Notes: generated from the sequence alone by a model not told the origin. Positions 52,063 through 61,353 are shown, counted from the first letter of the stretch. The stretch is 64,000 nt of DNA from Pelomonas sp051857475 (GCF_051857475.1 NZ_JBPZGZ010000001.1:744001-808000); one strand, 5' to 3'. Made by a program: numbers and translations.

Positions 52063-52237
52063 GACTGACTCCTGCAGGGTTGACGACGACATGCCGCTGC
52101 ATCGCGGCCGCAGTCCGCAGCATGGTGCAGCAGCGTCAGAGCCTGGGTCGGCGCCTAAGCAGCGGTCCCGTAGGCGCTGACTGACTTACACACTCGAAGC
52201 CACCACGTCACTTTGTGAGCCGGTCGGTGGCCGCTGT

Positions 52238-54658
52238 TCACACTGCAGGAGGGTCCGTTTCGCGTTGAGGGTGACGGTGTTGGGCAAGGCCGGCGATCAG
52301 CACCTCTGAGCCCGCTGTCGCGTCCGATGTGATGGTCAAACCGGGATCTGCCTCGCCGCTTGGCAGTGCGTCCGGAACGCCGGCAATGTCCAGCAGATCA
52401 GCGCCCGTGCCCAAGGCCAGGATGGTCTTGCAGTGCCGATATTGGTCGCGTATGCCTGCCAAGGCATTTGCATCTGCGGCCAGCGCCGGCACGGCGGCGG
52501 CGCCGTCTGCGAGCACCAAGCCATCGAACAAGAACGCGGGCGCGTTCTCGAAGGACGCGTCCGCCTGGATCTCGACGCCGTCTTCGGTTTGAACCGGGCC
52601 AATGCGCGTCGCGAGGAATCGCGGCACGGCGCCCGCCTCGAGCAATTTGGCATGGACCTCCGTCGCGGTCTGGCCTATGCAACCATCCGCTACGAAGATC
52701 GCCACCTTGCGACCGAGCACGGTGCCATCGCCCGGCCTTGCCGTGAGGGACAAGGCAGGTGAAGTGGAGACCTCAGGCTTGATGGGGCGCTCGATCGCCC
52801 TTGGCATCGGGTCCGGCAGCGGCGTCATGTTCAAGCCTTGCGCGACCTGGGCAGCCAGGTCTTCGGAGACGTTGCGCAGCATGGACACCACGCGCTGTCG
52901 AATGGCAGGCACGGTCACCTTGCTCAGCTCGAAGCGAAAGGCAGCCGCGATGTGTGCCTGTTCTACCGGTGTCTGGCTCTCGTAGAAAAGGGTGGCCTGG
53001 TTGAAATGCTCGGCGAACAGTTCGGGCTTGGCACGCACCTTCCCCTGTTCTTCGCGGGAGCGAATCCTGGCCGCCACCGACGTGAAGCCCTGTGTCGCCC
53101 CCGCCTGGAAGGGGCAGCCCCCGCCGAGCGAGTTGGGCTCGTAGGCAACCTTCCCGCGGTGGATGGCCTGACGGTGCATGCCGTCGCGCTGGTTGTTATG
53201 CACCGGCGCGATGGGCGAGTTGATCGGGATCTCATGAAAGTTCGGTCCACCCAGGCGGCTGATCTGCGTGTCCACGTAGGAATGGATGCGACCGGCGAGC
53301 AGCGGGTCGTTGGAGAAATCGATGCCTCGAATCACGTTGGCCGTGCAGAAGGCGATCTGCTCGGTTTCGGCGAAGAAGTTGTCCGGGTTGCGGTTCAACA
53401 CCATGCGGCCCACCGGCCGTATCGGCACCAGTTCTTCCGGCACCAGCTTGGTGGCGTCGAGGATGTCGAAGCTGAACTTGTCGGCTTGCTCCTCAGTGAA
53501 GACCTGCAGGCCCAGTTCCCACTCAGGGTAGGCGCCGCCTTCGATGCGCTCCCACAGGTCGCGCCGGTGGTAGTCCGGATCAGCCCCTGAAATCTTGACG
53601 GCTTCATCCCACACCAGCGAGTGCGTACCGAACTTCGGATTCCAGTGGAACTTCACGAATACCGACTCGCCCGCCTCGTTGACCAAGCGGTAGCTGTGTA
53701 CGCCGAAGCCTTGCATCGTGGCATAGCTGCGCGGGATGGCGCGGTCACTCATGACCCACAGCAGCATGTGCGTGGATTCAGGCATCAGCGAGACGAAGTC
53801 CCAGAACGTGTCGTGGGCGCTGCCCGCCTGAGGCATCCCGTGGTGCGGCTCGGGTTTCACGGCGTGCACGAGATCGGGGAACTTCATCGCGTCCTGGATG
53901 AAGAAGACGGGGATGTTGTTGCCGACGATGTCCCAGTTGCCTTCGTCGGTGTACAGCTTCACCGCAAAGCCCCGTACGTCACGGGCGGTGTCCTTAGAAC
54001 CACGCTCACCCTGAACGGTTGAGAAGCGCACGAACACCGGCGTGATCTTGCCGGCCTCGCTGAAGGGCGCGGCTATCGTCAAGTCGGGAATCGGCTCGTA
54101 GCACTCGAAGTAGCCGTGGGCGCCGGAACCGCGCGCATGCACGATGCGCTCGGGAATGCGCTCGTGGTCGAAGTGCGTGAGCTTGTCGCGGAGGATAAAA
54201 TCCTCCAGGAGCACCGGGCCCCGCACGCCGTACTTCAGGGAGTTCTGGTTGTCGGCAATCGGCACGCCCTGGTTGGTCGTGAGGCGCTGGCCACTGCCGT
54301 CGACGCGGACGCGATCCAAGGGGCCAGTCGTGGGACTTGAACCCCGGCTCGGCGCGGTACCCACCTTTGCGGATGCGTTTGCTTCGGACAGCGTACTTGC
54401 GCCCGGCAGGTCAGACGGCGGCTCGACCTTCGCGCCTTCCGACGGCCGGCTGCCGTTGGCAAAGCCATGTTCGGCGGCCTTGTTGGGATTGAACGGCATC
54501 GCCGCTGCCATGGCCTCGGTTTGCGCCGCTCGTTGGGCAGCAGGGTCGTCCGGCACCACAGCCGGCGTTGCGGGTCCGCTATCGGTATTGCGTGCTGCAG
54601 CCTTGGCAGCTGCGGTCTTCTTGTCAGTCGGCGGGAGTCCGGACTTGGGGCTGGGCAT
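52238..54658 (-). CDS. katE: Large-subunit catalase with DJ-1/PfpI-like C-terminal domain (HPII/KatE type), 806 aa
   Basis: Breaks down hydrogen peroxide. Start MPSPKSGLPP at 54658 follows GGAG by seven bases. N-terminal ~150 residues are a variable extension. The catalase core begins LTTNQGVPIADNQNSLKYG; catalytic His in VHARGSGAHGYFE, Asn in NIPVFFIQDA, heme-ligand Tyr in GRIHSYVDTQISRLGG. The C-terminal ~150 residues (GRKVAIFVADGCIGQTATEV) form the class I glutamine amidotransferase-like domain of large catalases. It lies next to the PRC-barrel gene in the stress island. Confidence 0.95.
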   Translation of the reverse strand: MPSPKSGLPPTDKKTAAAKAAARNTDSGPATPAVVPDDPAAQRAAQTEAMAAAMPFNPNKAAEHGFANGSRPSEGAKVEPPSDLPGASTLSEANASAKVGTAPSRGSSPTTGPLDRVRVDGSGQRLTTNQGVPIADNQNSLKYGVRGPVLLEDFILRDKLTHFDHERIPERIVHARGSGAHGYFECYEPIPDLTIAAPFSEAGKITPVFVRFSTVQGERGSKDTARDVRGFAVKLYTDEGNWDIVGNNIPVFFIQDAMKFPDLVHAVKPEPHHGMPQAGSAHDTFWDFVSLMPESTHMLLWVMSDRAIPRSYATMQGFGVHSYRLVNEAGESVFVKFHWNPKFGTHSLVWDEAVKISGADPDYHRRDLWERIEGGAYPEWELGLQVFTEEQADKFSFDILDATKLVPEELVPIRPVGRMVLNRNPDNFFAETEQIAFCTANVIRGIDFSNDPLLAGRIHSYVDTQISRLGGPNFHEIPINSPIAPVHNNQRDGMHRQAIHRGKVAYEPNSLGGGCPFQAGATQGFTSVAARIRSREEQGKVRAKPELFAEHFNQATLFYESQTPVEQAHIAAAFRFELSKVTVPAIRQRVVSMLRNVSEDLAAQVAQGLNMTPLPDPMPRAIERPIKPEVSTSPALSLTARPGDGTVLGRKVAIFVADGCIGQTATEVHAKLLEAGAVPRFLATRIGPVQTEDGVEIQADASFENAPAFLFDGLVLADGAAAVPALAADANALAGIRDQYRHCKTILALGTGADLLDIAGVPDALPSGEADPGLTITSDATAGSEVLIAGLAQHRHPQRETDPPAV

Positions 54659-54950
54659 GGGTGGGTCTCCGTCGGGGCTTAATAGCAACGGAGCAAGTGG
54701 CAATCGGTGCTCCCGCGCCTGCTGAGCGCCGCTCGCCGCGGGCGTGGCGACGAACGCTCGCCGGCTGTGCGGTGAAGGCCTTGGACGTGCCCGCCGTAGT
54801 GTCCGGAGCAACACTGATCATTGCGTCCTGGCGTCGCCCTAGCGCCTGGCGAGCCGATCCCAAAAACTAGGGACTTGAAGTCGATACCACGGCGCCTACT
54901 TTGGCGCGGTCTTCACTTGCCAACGACCGATTCGGAAGAGGAACTGAATC

Positions 54951-55127
54951 ATGGCCCAGTCCGCTCAACCATCGTCCAACCCTTCGACGCCGGGCCATCG
55001 AAGGGCGCGGCCCTCCATGACGGCGTCACAGATCCGCGCCTACCTGCTCGCCCGCGACACGCTGCGCCGTTTGCGTAGCGGCTTCGTCAGCCGTACTGCG
55101 TCAGCATCGCCCGAGACTGGCCAGTGA
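54951..55127 (+). CDS. Small basic protein, 58 aa
   Basis: ATG at 54951 with AGAGGA upstream encodes MAQSAQPSSNPSTPGHRRAR and a likely helical basic part (ASQIRAYLLARDTLRRLRSG). No family recognised. It ends 4 bp before the next small gene, so the two probably share a transcript. The 290 bp upstream (54659-54950) also hold the catalase promoter on the other strand. Confidence 0.5.
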   Translation: MAQSAQPSSNPSTPGHRRARPSMTASQIRAYLLARDTLRRLRSGFVSRTASASPETGQ

Positions 55128-55131
55128 AACC

Positions 55132-55380
55132 ATGGAATGCTATCGAGTCAAAGTGCCACAAGGCGCTGGCCTGACAGGCTTCACGGTGGCGGGTCAACGC
55201 GTGCCGATCCTGCCCGGTGAGTACCACGTGCACCGTCTGAACCCCAAAGTGCCCTTGGGCAGCAAAGGGACCGCACTGCGCTTCGTCGGTGCGTTCGGGC
55301 GTGACGGCGACATTCATGTGCCGTTGGCTGAAGGGACCGATATCCGCACGCTGCACGTGGAAGTCGAGCCAATGTCCTAG
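55132..55380 (+). CDS. Hypothetical small protein, 82 aa
   Basis: MECYRVKVPQGAGLTGFTVA GQRVPILPGEYHVHRL and GTALRFVGAFGRDGDIHVPL suggest a compact beta-rich protein. No family recognised. SD is weak; translation may depend on the preceding 58-aa gene. Confidence 0.5.
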   Translation: MECYRVKVPQGAGLTGFTVAGQRVPILPGEYHVHRLNPKVPLGSKGTALRFVGAFGRDGDIHVPLAEGTDIRTLHVEVEPMS

Positions 55381-55489
55381 TGCTGCAAAGGAGTGCAGTT
55401 CAGGTCCAAGGCAACCGCGACAGGCACTTAGGTCCGGGGCGCTCCGGTTATCAACAGCGTTGCCCACCGTTTTGCTGAATAACGTTGGT

Positions 55490-55846
55490 GTGCAGCGTTG
55501 TCTTCACGCGCAACAGTGCGTCGCGAGCGTCTCGTTGGCGATCGTAGAAACGCAGCAGGATTTCATCGTCAGGGAGGGCCTCCTGGGCGACGTGGACCTG
55601 CAGACGCCGCAAGGCCCCATCGTTCCCGCGGGGCAGAACCTGGCGCCGCTGTTCAACATCGTGGGCAGCGAAATGGACTCTGGTAAGGTGCGGACCACCT
55701 ATGGATGGGTGGTTGGCGGAAGCCTGGTTGTCCCCCCGGGCAAGACCACGGTGACGGCCGTGGCCCGTGTGACCGACAACGCGGGCAACTCGGGCAGCAC
55801 GACCAGCACGTTCGGCATCAGCCCGGTCGTGAAGGTCAAGATCTGA
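55490..55846 (+). pseudogene. Likely 5'-truncated remnant with Ig-like C-terminus
   Basis: The frame ending at 55846 encodes FIVREGLLGDVDLQTPQGPI, TYGWVVGGSLVVPPGKTTVT and VARVTDNAGNSGSTTSTFGI, a convincing beta-sandwich style protein end. No ATG or SD is found upstream; the first GTG is at 55490 and earlier residues look random. It is probably the end of a gene whose front has been lost. Confidence 0.45.
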
Positions 55847-55869
55847 CGCCTGCGCCTTGACGTAAGCGG

Positions 55870-55896
55870 CCGGCCGAACGCAACGTGTTCGGCCGG
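55870..55896. terminator. Hairpin (10-bp perfect stem)
   Basis: CCGGCCGAAC pairs with GTTCGGCCGG, loop GCAACGT, then TTGT. It would terminate the remnant upstream. Between here and 56331 I see only one further terminator and no gene. Confidence 0.6.
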
Positions 55897-56079
55897 TTGT
55901 CGAACGGAACGAGCCGCTGGCGGTCGAGCAGGGGGGAGGGCTGCCCCAACCGATCGATCACCCTAGGAGATCGCAGCAGTTGCCCCATCTATGATTTAGC
56001 CGTGGTCGCGTGAGCGATCGCCCAGCTTTTCCTCCCTGAGCTGGCGGCGGATCGTGATGACAGCGGTTCTCCGTTCCAA

Positions 56080-56110
56080 CTCGCCGGTTTCGCCCGGCGA
56101 GTTTTTCTTT
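56080..56110 (+). terminator. Rho-independent terminator
   Basis: CTCGCCGG pairs with CCGGCGAG (loop TTTCGC), followed by TTTTTCTTTTT. It is about 180 bp past the previous hairpin with no gene between, so an unannotated small RNA may end here (see findings). Confidence 0.75.
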
Positions 56111-56331
56111 TTGGGCGGCGAACGACCGGCCAAGCTTCAGTCTTTTGTGCCTGGCATTGAGGATGCAACCCGCGTCGGGAGACGCCCCTCGGGCTGGTGC
56201 CTGCTAGCCTTTCACCATGGCATCTATCGGCCAGCGGTCGTGAACGAGTCAGGCTAGGCACGAGATCGTGGCGACCACCGTGTTCGAACCCGTTTGACGC
56301 CAGGCATTGCCAGACACAGGAGGAGTGAGCC

Positions 56332-57423
56332 GTGACCGCGAGATACATCCTGGAGCAGCAGATCTACGATCCCCACCCTCAGGTCGAGATCACCGAAGAG
56401 CGCTTCCAGGTGCTGGTGCGCGCCGGCGCGACGCTGTCCGACGCCCGGGCGTTCGAACAGGGATACGAGCTGATGCTGGGCAACTTCATGGACATGGAGA
56501 TGGCCTTCTCCCGCATCGGCCTGAGCGCCACGCTGGAGTTCGACCACCAGTACGCGTCGCTCGCCCAAATCCTGCGCGACGCTAACCGGCAGGTGGTCAA
56601 CGTGTTGACGGCGATACGGAGTTATGTCGATCAGGCGCCGCAGTTGTTCAAGACGCTCGACCTGAAGCCAGATTTCGCGTCGACCGTCAAACAGGCGCTC
56701 AACGACATGCATGCCGGCAGCGCCGACTACCGCTTCATCTACGCCTTGCGCAACCACGTCCAGCACCAGGGCAACGCAGTGCAGGGCTTTGAGGGCGCGG
56801 AAGGGCCCAAGGTCGACGCCAACGGCTGGGCTGACGCCGTGAGACTGCTGGCTTTCAAGAACCAGCTCGGCACCGCTGATTTCAAGGCGAAGGTGTTGGC
56901 CGAGCAGCCGGACAAGATTGATGTCCGGCACCGCCTGCGCATGAGCATGGAAGCCCTGGGCAAGGTTCATCTGTCGCTGCGCGAGGTGGTTGCCTCTCGC
57001 GTGGACGCCGCGCGGTCGGCGTTCGAAGAGGCAATTCGCGACTATCGGGCGGCCGAGCCACCGGGTATCGCCGCGCTGTACGCCCGAGCCGTAGCTGATC
57101 CCACTCAGGCCGTGCTGATCATCCTCGACTGGGACGACGTGCGCTTGAGCCTGGTCCGCAAGAACTGCCAGCCCGCGCGGCTATGGCCCAAGCGCTCCAG
57201 AGGCCAGCCGGAACCCACGGCGCTCGCGGCGCTACGCGTTGCAGCCAAGCACACGGTGCGGCAGGCCGCGGGCGCCGTCTGCGTGTCAGAAGAGCAATGG
57301 TTGGACTGGGAGGCCGGCCTGCCGATGCCCGAAGGCCTGTTCATCCTCTACCAACTCCAGACTGACCAGCACCCGACGCATCGGGTCGAACGGGAAGGCG
57401 AGGCGGCCAGGCCGGATCAGTAG
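56332..57423 (+). CDS. HEPN-like protein with C-terminal HTH-like region, 363 aa
   Basis: GTG start at 56332 with GGAGGAG upstream. The N-terminal ~220 residues are helical and contain YRFIYALRNHVQHQG, with R140-N-x-x-x-H145, the R-x4-H motif of HEPN nucleases. The C-terminal part (ALAALRVAAKHTVRQAAGAV CVSEEQWLDWEAGLPMPEGL) has the look of an Xre-type helix-turn-helix. HEPN proteins are typical RNases of toxin-antitoxin and defence systems. HEPN assignment is a motif inference; the gene stands alone in front of a defence cluster. Confidence 0.65.
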   Translation: MTARYILEQQIYDPHPQVEITEERFQVLVRAGATLSDARAFEQGYELMLGNFMDMEMAFSRIGLSATLEFDHQYASLAQILRDANRQVVNVLTAIRSYVDQAPQLFKTLDLKPDFASTVKQALNDMHAGSADYRFIYALRNHVQHQGNAVQGFEGAEGPKVDANGWADAVRLLAFKNQLGTADFKAKVLAEQPDKIDVRHRLRMSMEALGKVHLSLREVVASRVDAARSAFEEAIRDYRAAEPPGIAALYARAVADPTQAVLIILDWDDVRLSLVRKNCQPARLWPKRSRGQPEPTALAALRVAAKHTVRQAAGAVCVSEEQWLDWEAGLPMPEGLFILYQLQTDQHPTHRVEREGEAARPDQ

Positions 57424-57529
57424 CCTGACCAGGCTGCAAGTACACCGCGCCATGCGCGCAGGTCGTTGCAGAGATGGCACGTCTCGGCCGCGTCTTCATG
57501 AAACGCGATCCTCGTGCTGCCGCCGCGAC

Positions 57530-57895
57530 TCAGAACTCGTCGACCGTGCTGCGCGTGGCCGGCGCTGCTGCCTTCTCAAACACCCAGTCCGTTCCGTCCT
57601 TGCGGCCGCGGACGGTGCGCGCGTGGTCGCCGCCGACCGTCTTGTCATCGCAGGCGTGGAAGGCCTCCCATGACACTGTGTAATGGACCGCCACGCCGGC
57701 ATCGGTCGCTTCTGCGCCGGTGACGGCCAAGTCCGTCAGGCGCGCCAACTCGTCGAACTCCGACACGTTGTAGTCCAGCACCAGGTTGAAGCCATCGTTC
57801 TCGACCATCTCGTCGAAATACAGCCGCAGGTCCTCGCCAAGCTTGGGGATCGGCACTCTGATGTCGGTGGGCATGCGCGGATTCTGCATCGGCAT
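57530..57895 (-). CDS. Hypothetical protein, 121 aa
   Basis: MPMQNPRMPTDIRVPIPKLG EDLRLYFDEMVENDGFNLVL; later VHYTVSWEAFHACDDKTVGG. Three in-frame ATGs (codons 1, 3, 8) are possible starts and none has a good SD. It begins 9 bp after the expected stop (57905) of the DUF6988-like gene, so it is likely its operon partner. No family recognised. Confidence 0.6.
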   Translation of the reverse strand: MPMQNPRMPTDIRVPIPKLGEDLRLYFDEMVENDGFNLVLDYNVSEFDELARLTDLAVTGAEATDAGVAVHYTVSWEAFHACDDKTVGGDHARTVRGRKDGTDWVFEKAAAPATRSTVDEF

Positions 57896-57904
57896 CCAAG
57901 GGCT

Positions 57905-58566
57905 TCAGGCCGTGTTTGCTGGCGGCTGGATCTGCGGCAGCACGTCGGCGTAGGCGACGTAGCCGGTCCGATGCGCTGCAGCGCGCCAGGTGAGTTGCCC
58001 AGGTGGGCCAGCAGCCGCGCTGCCATCTGCAGCACGCCGTTGGACAGCTTGACGACGTCGGTAGCCAGCTTGTCCGGGAAACCCTCACGTGTTCGCGCCA
58101 GCGCATGCAGGCCGCTGTGGGCGAAGGCGTTCATGGCCGCCCAGCCGCTGTCCTTCAGCTCCTTGAGTGGCAGCACGAGGCCCCGCAGTCCAGGGTTCAG
58201 CGCCGTCGCCCGTTCCAGCGCCTTGAGCATCTCGTCGGCGCCGTGGATATTCTTTGCGTCCGCTGCGGCCTCCAGCGTCAGCGGTGCGGCCATCTTTGCC
58301 ACCTGCGCGTCGTTAGCCGCGTACAGCAGCCAGGCCGCGCGCAGCATGGCCTCGAACTGAGCCCGCAGCAACACGACGGCCGAGCTGGCGGTGCCCACCT
58401 CGAAGAGCACCCGCACCGCCACGGCGTGCTCGAACACCAGTTCGGCCGCTGCGAACGCGGCGTCCTCGCGATCGCTGCCGGCGAACTCGCTGCACTGCTG
58501 CAGTTCGGCCAGCAGCATCTCCGAGAAGTCGTGCGAGCGGGACAGCAGCTGTTCGAGAGGCGCCAT
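57905..58566 (-). pseudogene. DUF6988-like gene with a C-terminal frameshift
   Basis: From ATG 58566 (MAPLEQLLSRSHDFSEMLLA). Core features match DUF6988 as I recall it: LLRAQFEAMLRAAWLLYAAN, KMAAPLTLEAAADAKNIHG, KDSGWAAMNAFAHSGLHALA, VVKLSNGVLQMAARLLAHLG. After SPGALQRI the frame goes to low-quality sequence and continues to 57736. A one-base shift restores TGYVAYADVLPQIQPPANTA and a stop at 57905, directly before the next gene. One base is therefore missing near 57970-57985, by mutation or sequencing error. Function unknown. Confidence 0.65.
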
Positions 58567-58715
58567 GTCGAAAGTGTCGCAGCCGCGCCTCCGCGATACC
58601 AGTTCGGGCAGGGGCCCCAATGACCGCGTCGCCGCCGGCCCATCACTGGTCGACCCTGACGGCTCAGTCGCCGCGCCGTTGCTAAGCTCCCTTTACCCAA
58701 GCCTCTGCATCCGCG

Positions 58716-59453
58716 ATGCCCCGTCTGCTAATAAAAATCAAATGGCGCCACGGTTTCGAGTTCATCTCGGTAGACCCGGACTCTTTGCCCTCGCCTGGGA
58801 CGTACATCAAGACCACTGAGTGCTGGAAGGAGAGTGAGGAAATCGTGAAGTACGACGTCCTGTGCCACGCCTCATCCCGACGTAGGTCACGGGTCCAGTT
58901 GGACCTCCGGTATGCCAAGGTCGACAACCCGCATCTCGCCGAGAAGAACGACGCGTGGGGCCGCTGTGACCTCGTCGTCGACTTGGCGACTTCGCGTGCG
59001 CACGCGACGTGGTCGGATGTCGCGGTGACGTCCTACAACGGGGCGGGACGGTGCGTCGTGTTGGAGGATTCGCTGCTGGACGAATACACGTATCGGCGGA
59101 TCATTGCGTTGGGCCGCCCAAAGCAATCAGCCATGCGCAAGCAGCTCCTGCAGATGTATGGCTGCTGCGCGCTGACTGGCGAGACGACGCGTGAAGTGCT
59201 GGACGCTGCCCACATCCTGGAGGTGGTTCAAGGTGGCGGCAACACCCGGGCGAACTGCTTCCTGCTGAGGACCGACCTGCATCGCTTGTTCGACAGGGGG
59301 CTGCTCACCTTCAGCTCACAGGGTCTGGCCGTATTTGCGCCAAACGTTGGCGCCGGCTATGTCGACGAGCTCTCAGGACGCAAACTTGCAGCCGAAGTCC
59401 TGGAGAACGTAGCCGTAGCCCTCGCCAAGCGCGGCTGCGCGGAACCCATCTGA
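58716..59453 (+). CDS. HNH endonuclease (HNH_2-type), 245 aa
   Basis: C-terminal HNH module: YGCCALTGETTREVLDAAHI LEVVQGGGNTRANCFLLRTD LHRLFDRGLLTF, with H in DAAHI, N in RANCFLL and H in DLHRLFD, as in the HNH_2 family of restriction-type nucleases. The N-terminal ~140 residues are beta-rich and may read DNA. It is convergent with gajB (119 bp apart), inside the defence cluster. It could be a stand-alone type IV or modified-base restriction enzyme; target unknown. Confidence 0.85.
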   Translation: MPRLLIKIKWRHGFEFISVDPDSLPSPGTYIKTTECWKESEEIVKYDVLCHASSRRRSRVQLDLRYAKVDNPHLAEKNDAWGRCDLVVDLATSRAHATWSDVAVTSYNGAGRCVVLEDSLLDEYTYRRIIALGRPKQSAMRKQLLQMYGCCALTGETTREVLDAAHILEVVQGGGNTRANCFLLRTDLHRLFDRGLLTFSSQGLAVFAPNVGAGYVDELSGRKLAAEVLENVAVALAKRGCAEPI

Positions 59454-59571
59454 CTCCTTGCTCGCAGCCTTTTTCGACGCAATGGCCGGGCGTCAACAAG
59501 AGGGTGCACGGAGATTGTCTGGAGCCCCGAAAAGCTCGGCTGGAAGGTTAAAAATCAGCGGGGAGCTGCCA

Positions 59572-61353
59572 CTAATCCTGCTCGGCGAGATGGGCCTCGA
59601 TCTCATCCACAAACACAGAGGCGCGGCCGGGCGTATGCACCAGGTGCACTTCAAACTTGGCACGCGTGACGCCGACGTAGAAAGCCCGGCGAGACTCTTC
59701 GGTCTGCCGTGCCGTCTCGTTGAAGCGCGGAAGCCTGCCATGGTCCATCGCAAACATAAAGACGATGCCGAACTCGCGTCCTTTGGCGCTGTGCAGCGTC
59801 GACAACGTCAGGCGCTGCAGGTGCTGGCCTTTGCCTGCTAGTTCCCCCAGCGACATGCCAGCATGGTCGCCCTCCGGCGCTACGCGGTTCGCGAACCTGT
59901 CGTAGACCTGCAATTCCTCGCGCATACCGCTGCAGCGAGCGGCCAGCGGCTCGAAGACGGCGTGCAGTCCTTGCAGCCATTCGTGAACTGGCAGGCCGGC
60001 GTCGCGTCGTTGCCAGAGCACGTCGATCAGGCTGCGATGAAAGCTCATCCGCTCAGCGTCGGTGCTCAAGGCGGGTGCGAACAAGCGATGGCCATCGCTC
60101 ATCAATCGTGAGAAACGCGGGTCGCCGCTGCGCCAGCCGCCACAGCACCACCGTCCACAGGACTCAAGCCATTGCATCAAGCGGCTTGATCGGGGGTACA
60201 GCGAATTGCCGTCTGTTCTGACCATGGGCAGGCCTATCGCCCTGGCGGCGTCTGCCACCTTGTCGCCCAGCCAAGCCGCCGGGTACAGCACAGCGACGTC
60301 ACCGAGGCCCAACTCGGGGCACCGCGCCAGCGCCTCGGGAACGAGTTGCTGCAGCAAAAACTCTGCCTGTCGCTCATGTGGGCCGCCCACGGGATGAACG
60401 AAGACCAAGCCGCGCGCGTCCGCATCAGCCGCCGCGTAATCCCGATCCTCGCCCAGCGCCACCCGCGACGCGGCGACGATGGCATTGCCGCTGCGGTAGT
60501 TCAGCCGCAGCCGCACCGTCTGGACGTCTTCGCGCTCGGACAGCCGACGCAGTAGCTCCGGACGCGCGCCGGTGAAGCCGTAGATGGACTGGTCGACATC
60601 GCCTACGGCGAACAGCCGGATACCCGTCGCGAAGCACAGGGTCATCACGATCCGGTGCAACGCGATGCCAAGGTCCTGGTATTCATCGACCACCAACACC
60701 GGAAACTTCGCCAACAGGGCTTGCCGGAGCCAGGCATGGGCTGTGAGCGCCCGGTAGGCCAGCAGCGGCATGTCGTCGAAGTCGATCATGCCGCGCCGCC
60801 TCAACTCCGCTTCGAAGGCCTCAGTGAGCGCGGCGAGGTCAGGGTCAGTGTCCCGCCATGTCTCGGAATTGCGATCGACATGCCGCCGGCGGTACTGGCT
60901 CATTCGGGTGTCGAGGGCAGCCAGATCGCCCGGCTCATCAAGTGTGCGGTTCGCTGCAGCCTCGAAGGCCTCTGCGCGTTCGGCCCGGCCTGCGACTTCG
61001 AACTCGTCCGGCAGCCCCATGCCCGCCACCTTCGCGTAGGGCAGGATGATCTGCGTGAGCGAGAAAGAATGCACCGTGCCGATGAACACCCGGCCGGACG
61101 GCTCCACCCCCAGCTTGGCGAGTCGGTCCTCAAGCTCCTTGGCGCACTCGTTGTTGAAGGTGATGCAGGCCACGCCCCGCGGCTCATGAACATCCTCAGC
61201 GAGCATGCGCGCCAGCTTCGTCGTCAGCGTCTTGGTCTTGCCGCTGCCAGGGCCTGCGAGGACGATGCAATGTCCTTGGGACTCGTAGGCCTCCCACTGG
61301 CGCGGATTGGCCTTGAGCCCTTCGGCGGCCTTGCGGTAGGTGGGATCAGACAC
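59572..61353 (-). CDS. gajB: GajB-like UvrD-family helicase of a Gabija system, 593 aa
   Basis: Superfamily 1A helicase: motif I IVLAGPGSGKTKTLTTKLAR, Ia ACITFNNECAKEL, II VLVVDEYQDL, III GDVDQSIYGFTGARPELL, IV LRLNYRSGNAIV, V LSTLHSAKGREFGIVFM, VI RRAFYVGVTRAKFEVHLV. Its start overlaps the end of the OLD-nuclease gene by 8 bp. A helicase of this size directly after a TOPRIM/ABC ATPase nuclease defines Gabija (GajA-GajB), where it senses DNA termini and activates GajA. Chromosomal PcrA/UvrD/Rep would be longer and not in this context. Confidence 0.9.
   Translation of the reverse strand: MSDPTYRKAAEGLKANPRQWEAYESQGHCIVLAGPGSGKTKTLTTKLARMLAEDVHEPRGVACITFNNECAKELEDRLAKLGVEPSGRVFIGTVHSFSLTQIILPYAKVAGMGLPDEFEVAGRAERAEAFEAAANRTLDEPGDLAALDTRMSQYRRRHVDRNSETWRDTDPDLAALTEAFEAELRRRGMIDFDDMPLLAYRALTAHAWLRQALLAKFPVLVVDEYQDLGIALHRIVMTLCFATGIRLFAVGDVDQSIYGFTGARPELLRRLSEREDVQTVRLRLNYRSGNAIVAASRVALGEDRDYAAADADARGLVFVHPVGGPHERQAEFLLQQLVPEALARCPELGLGDVAVLYPAAWLGDKVADAARAIGLPMVRTDGNSLYPRSSRLMQWLESCGRWCCGGWRSGDPRFSRLMSDGHRLFAPALSTDAERMSFHRSLIDVLWQRRDAGLPVHEWLQGLHAVFEPLAARCSGMREELQVYDRFANRVAPEGDHAGMSLGELAGKGQHLQRLTLSTLHSAKGREFGIVFMFAMDHGRLPRFNETARQTEESRRAFYVGVTRAKFEVHLVHTPGRASVFVDEIEAHLAEQD

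Noticed and set aside
52154..52180. Inverted repeat GCGCCTA/TAGGCGC as terminator of the catalase gene
   Set aside because: The stem is only 7 bp with a 13-base loop and no T-run; it could equally be a regulator site. Not called as a terminator.
59572..61353. Housekeeping UvrD/PcrA/Rep helicase
   Set aside because: At 593 aa it is shorter than these, and it overlaps a GajA-like gene, so Gabija GajB is the better reading.
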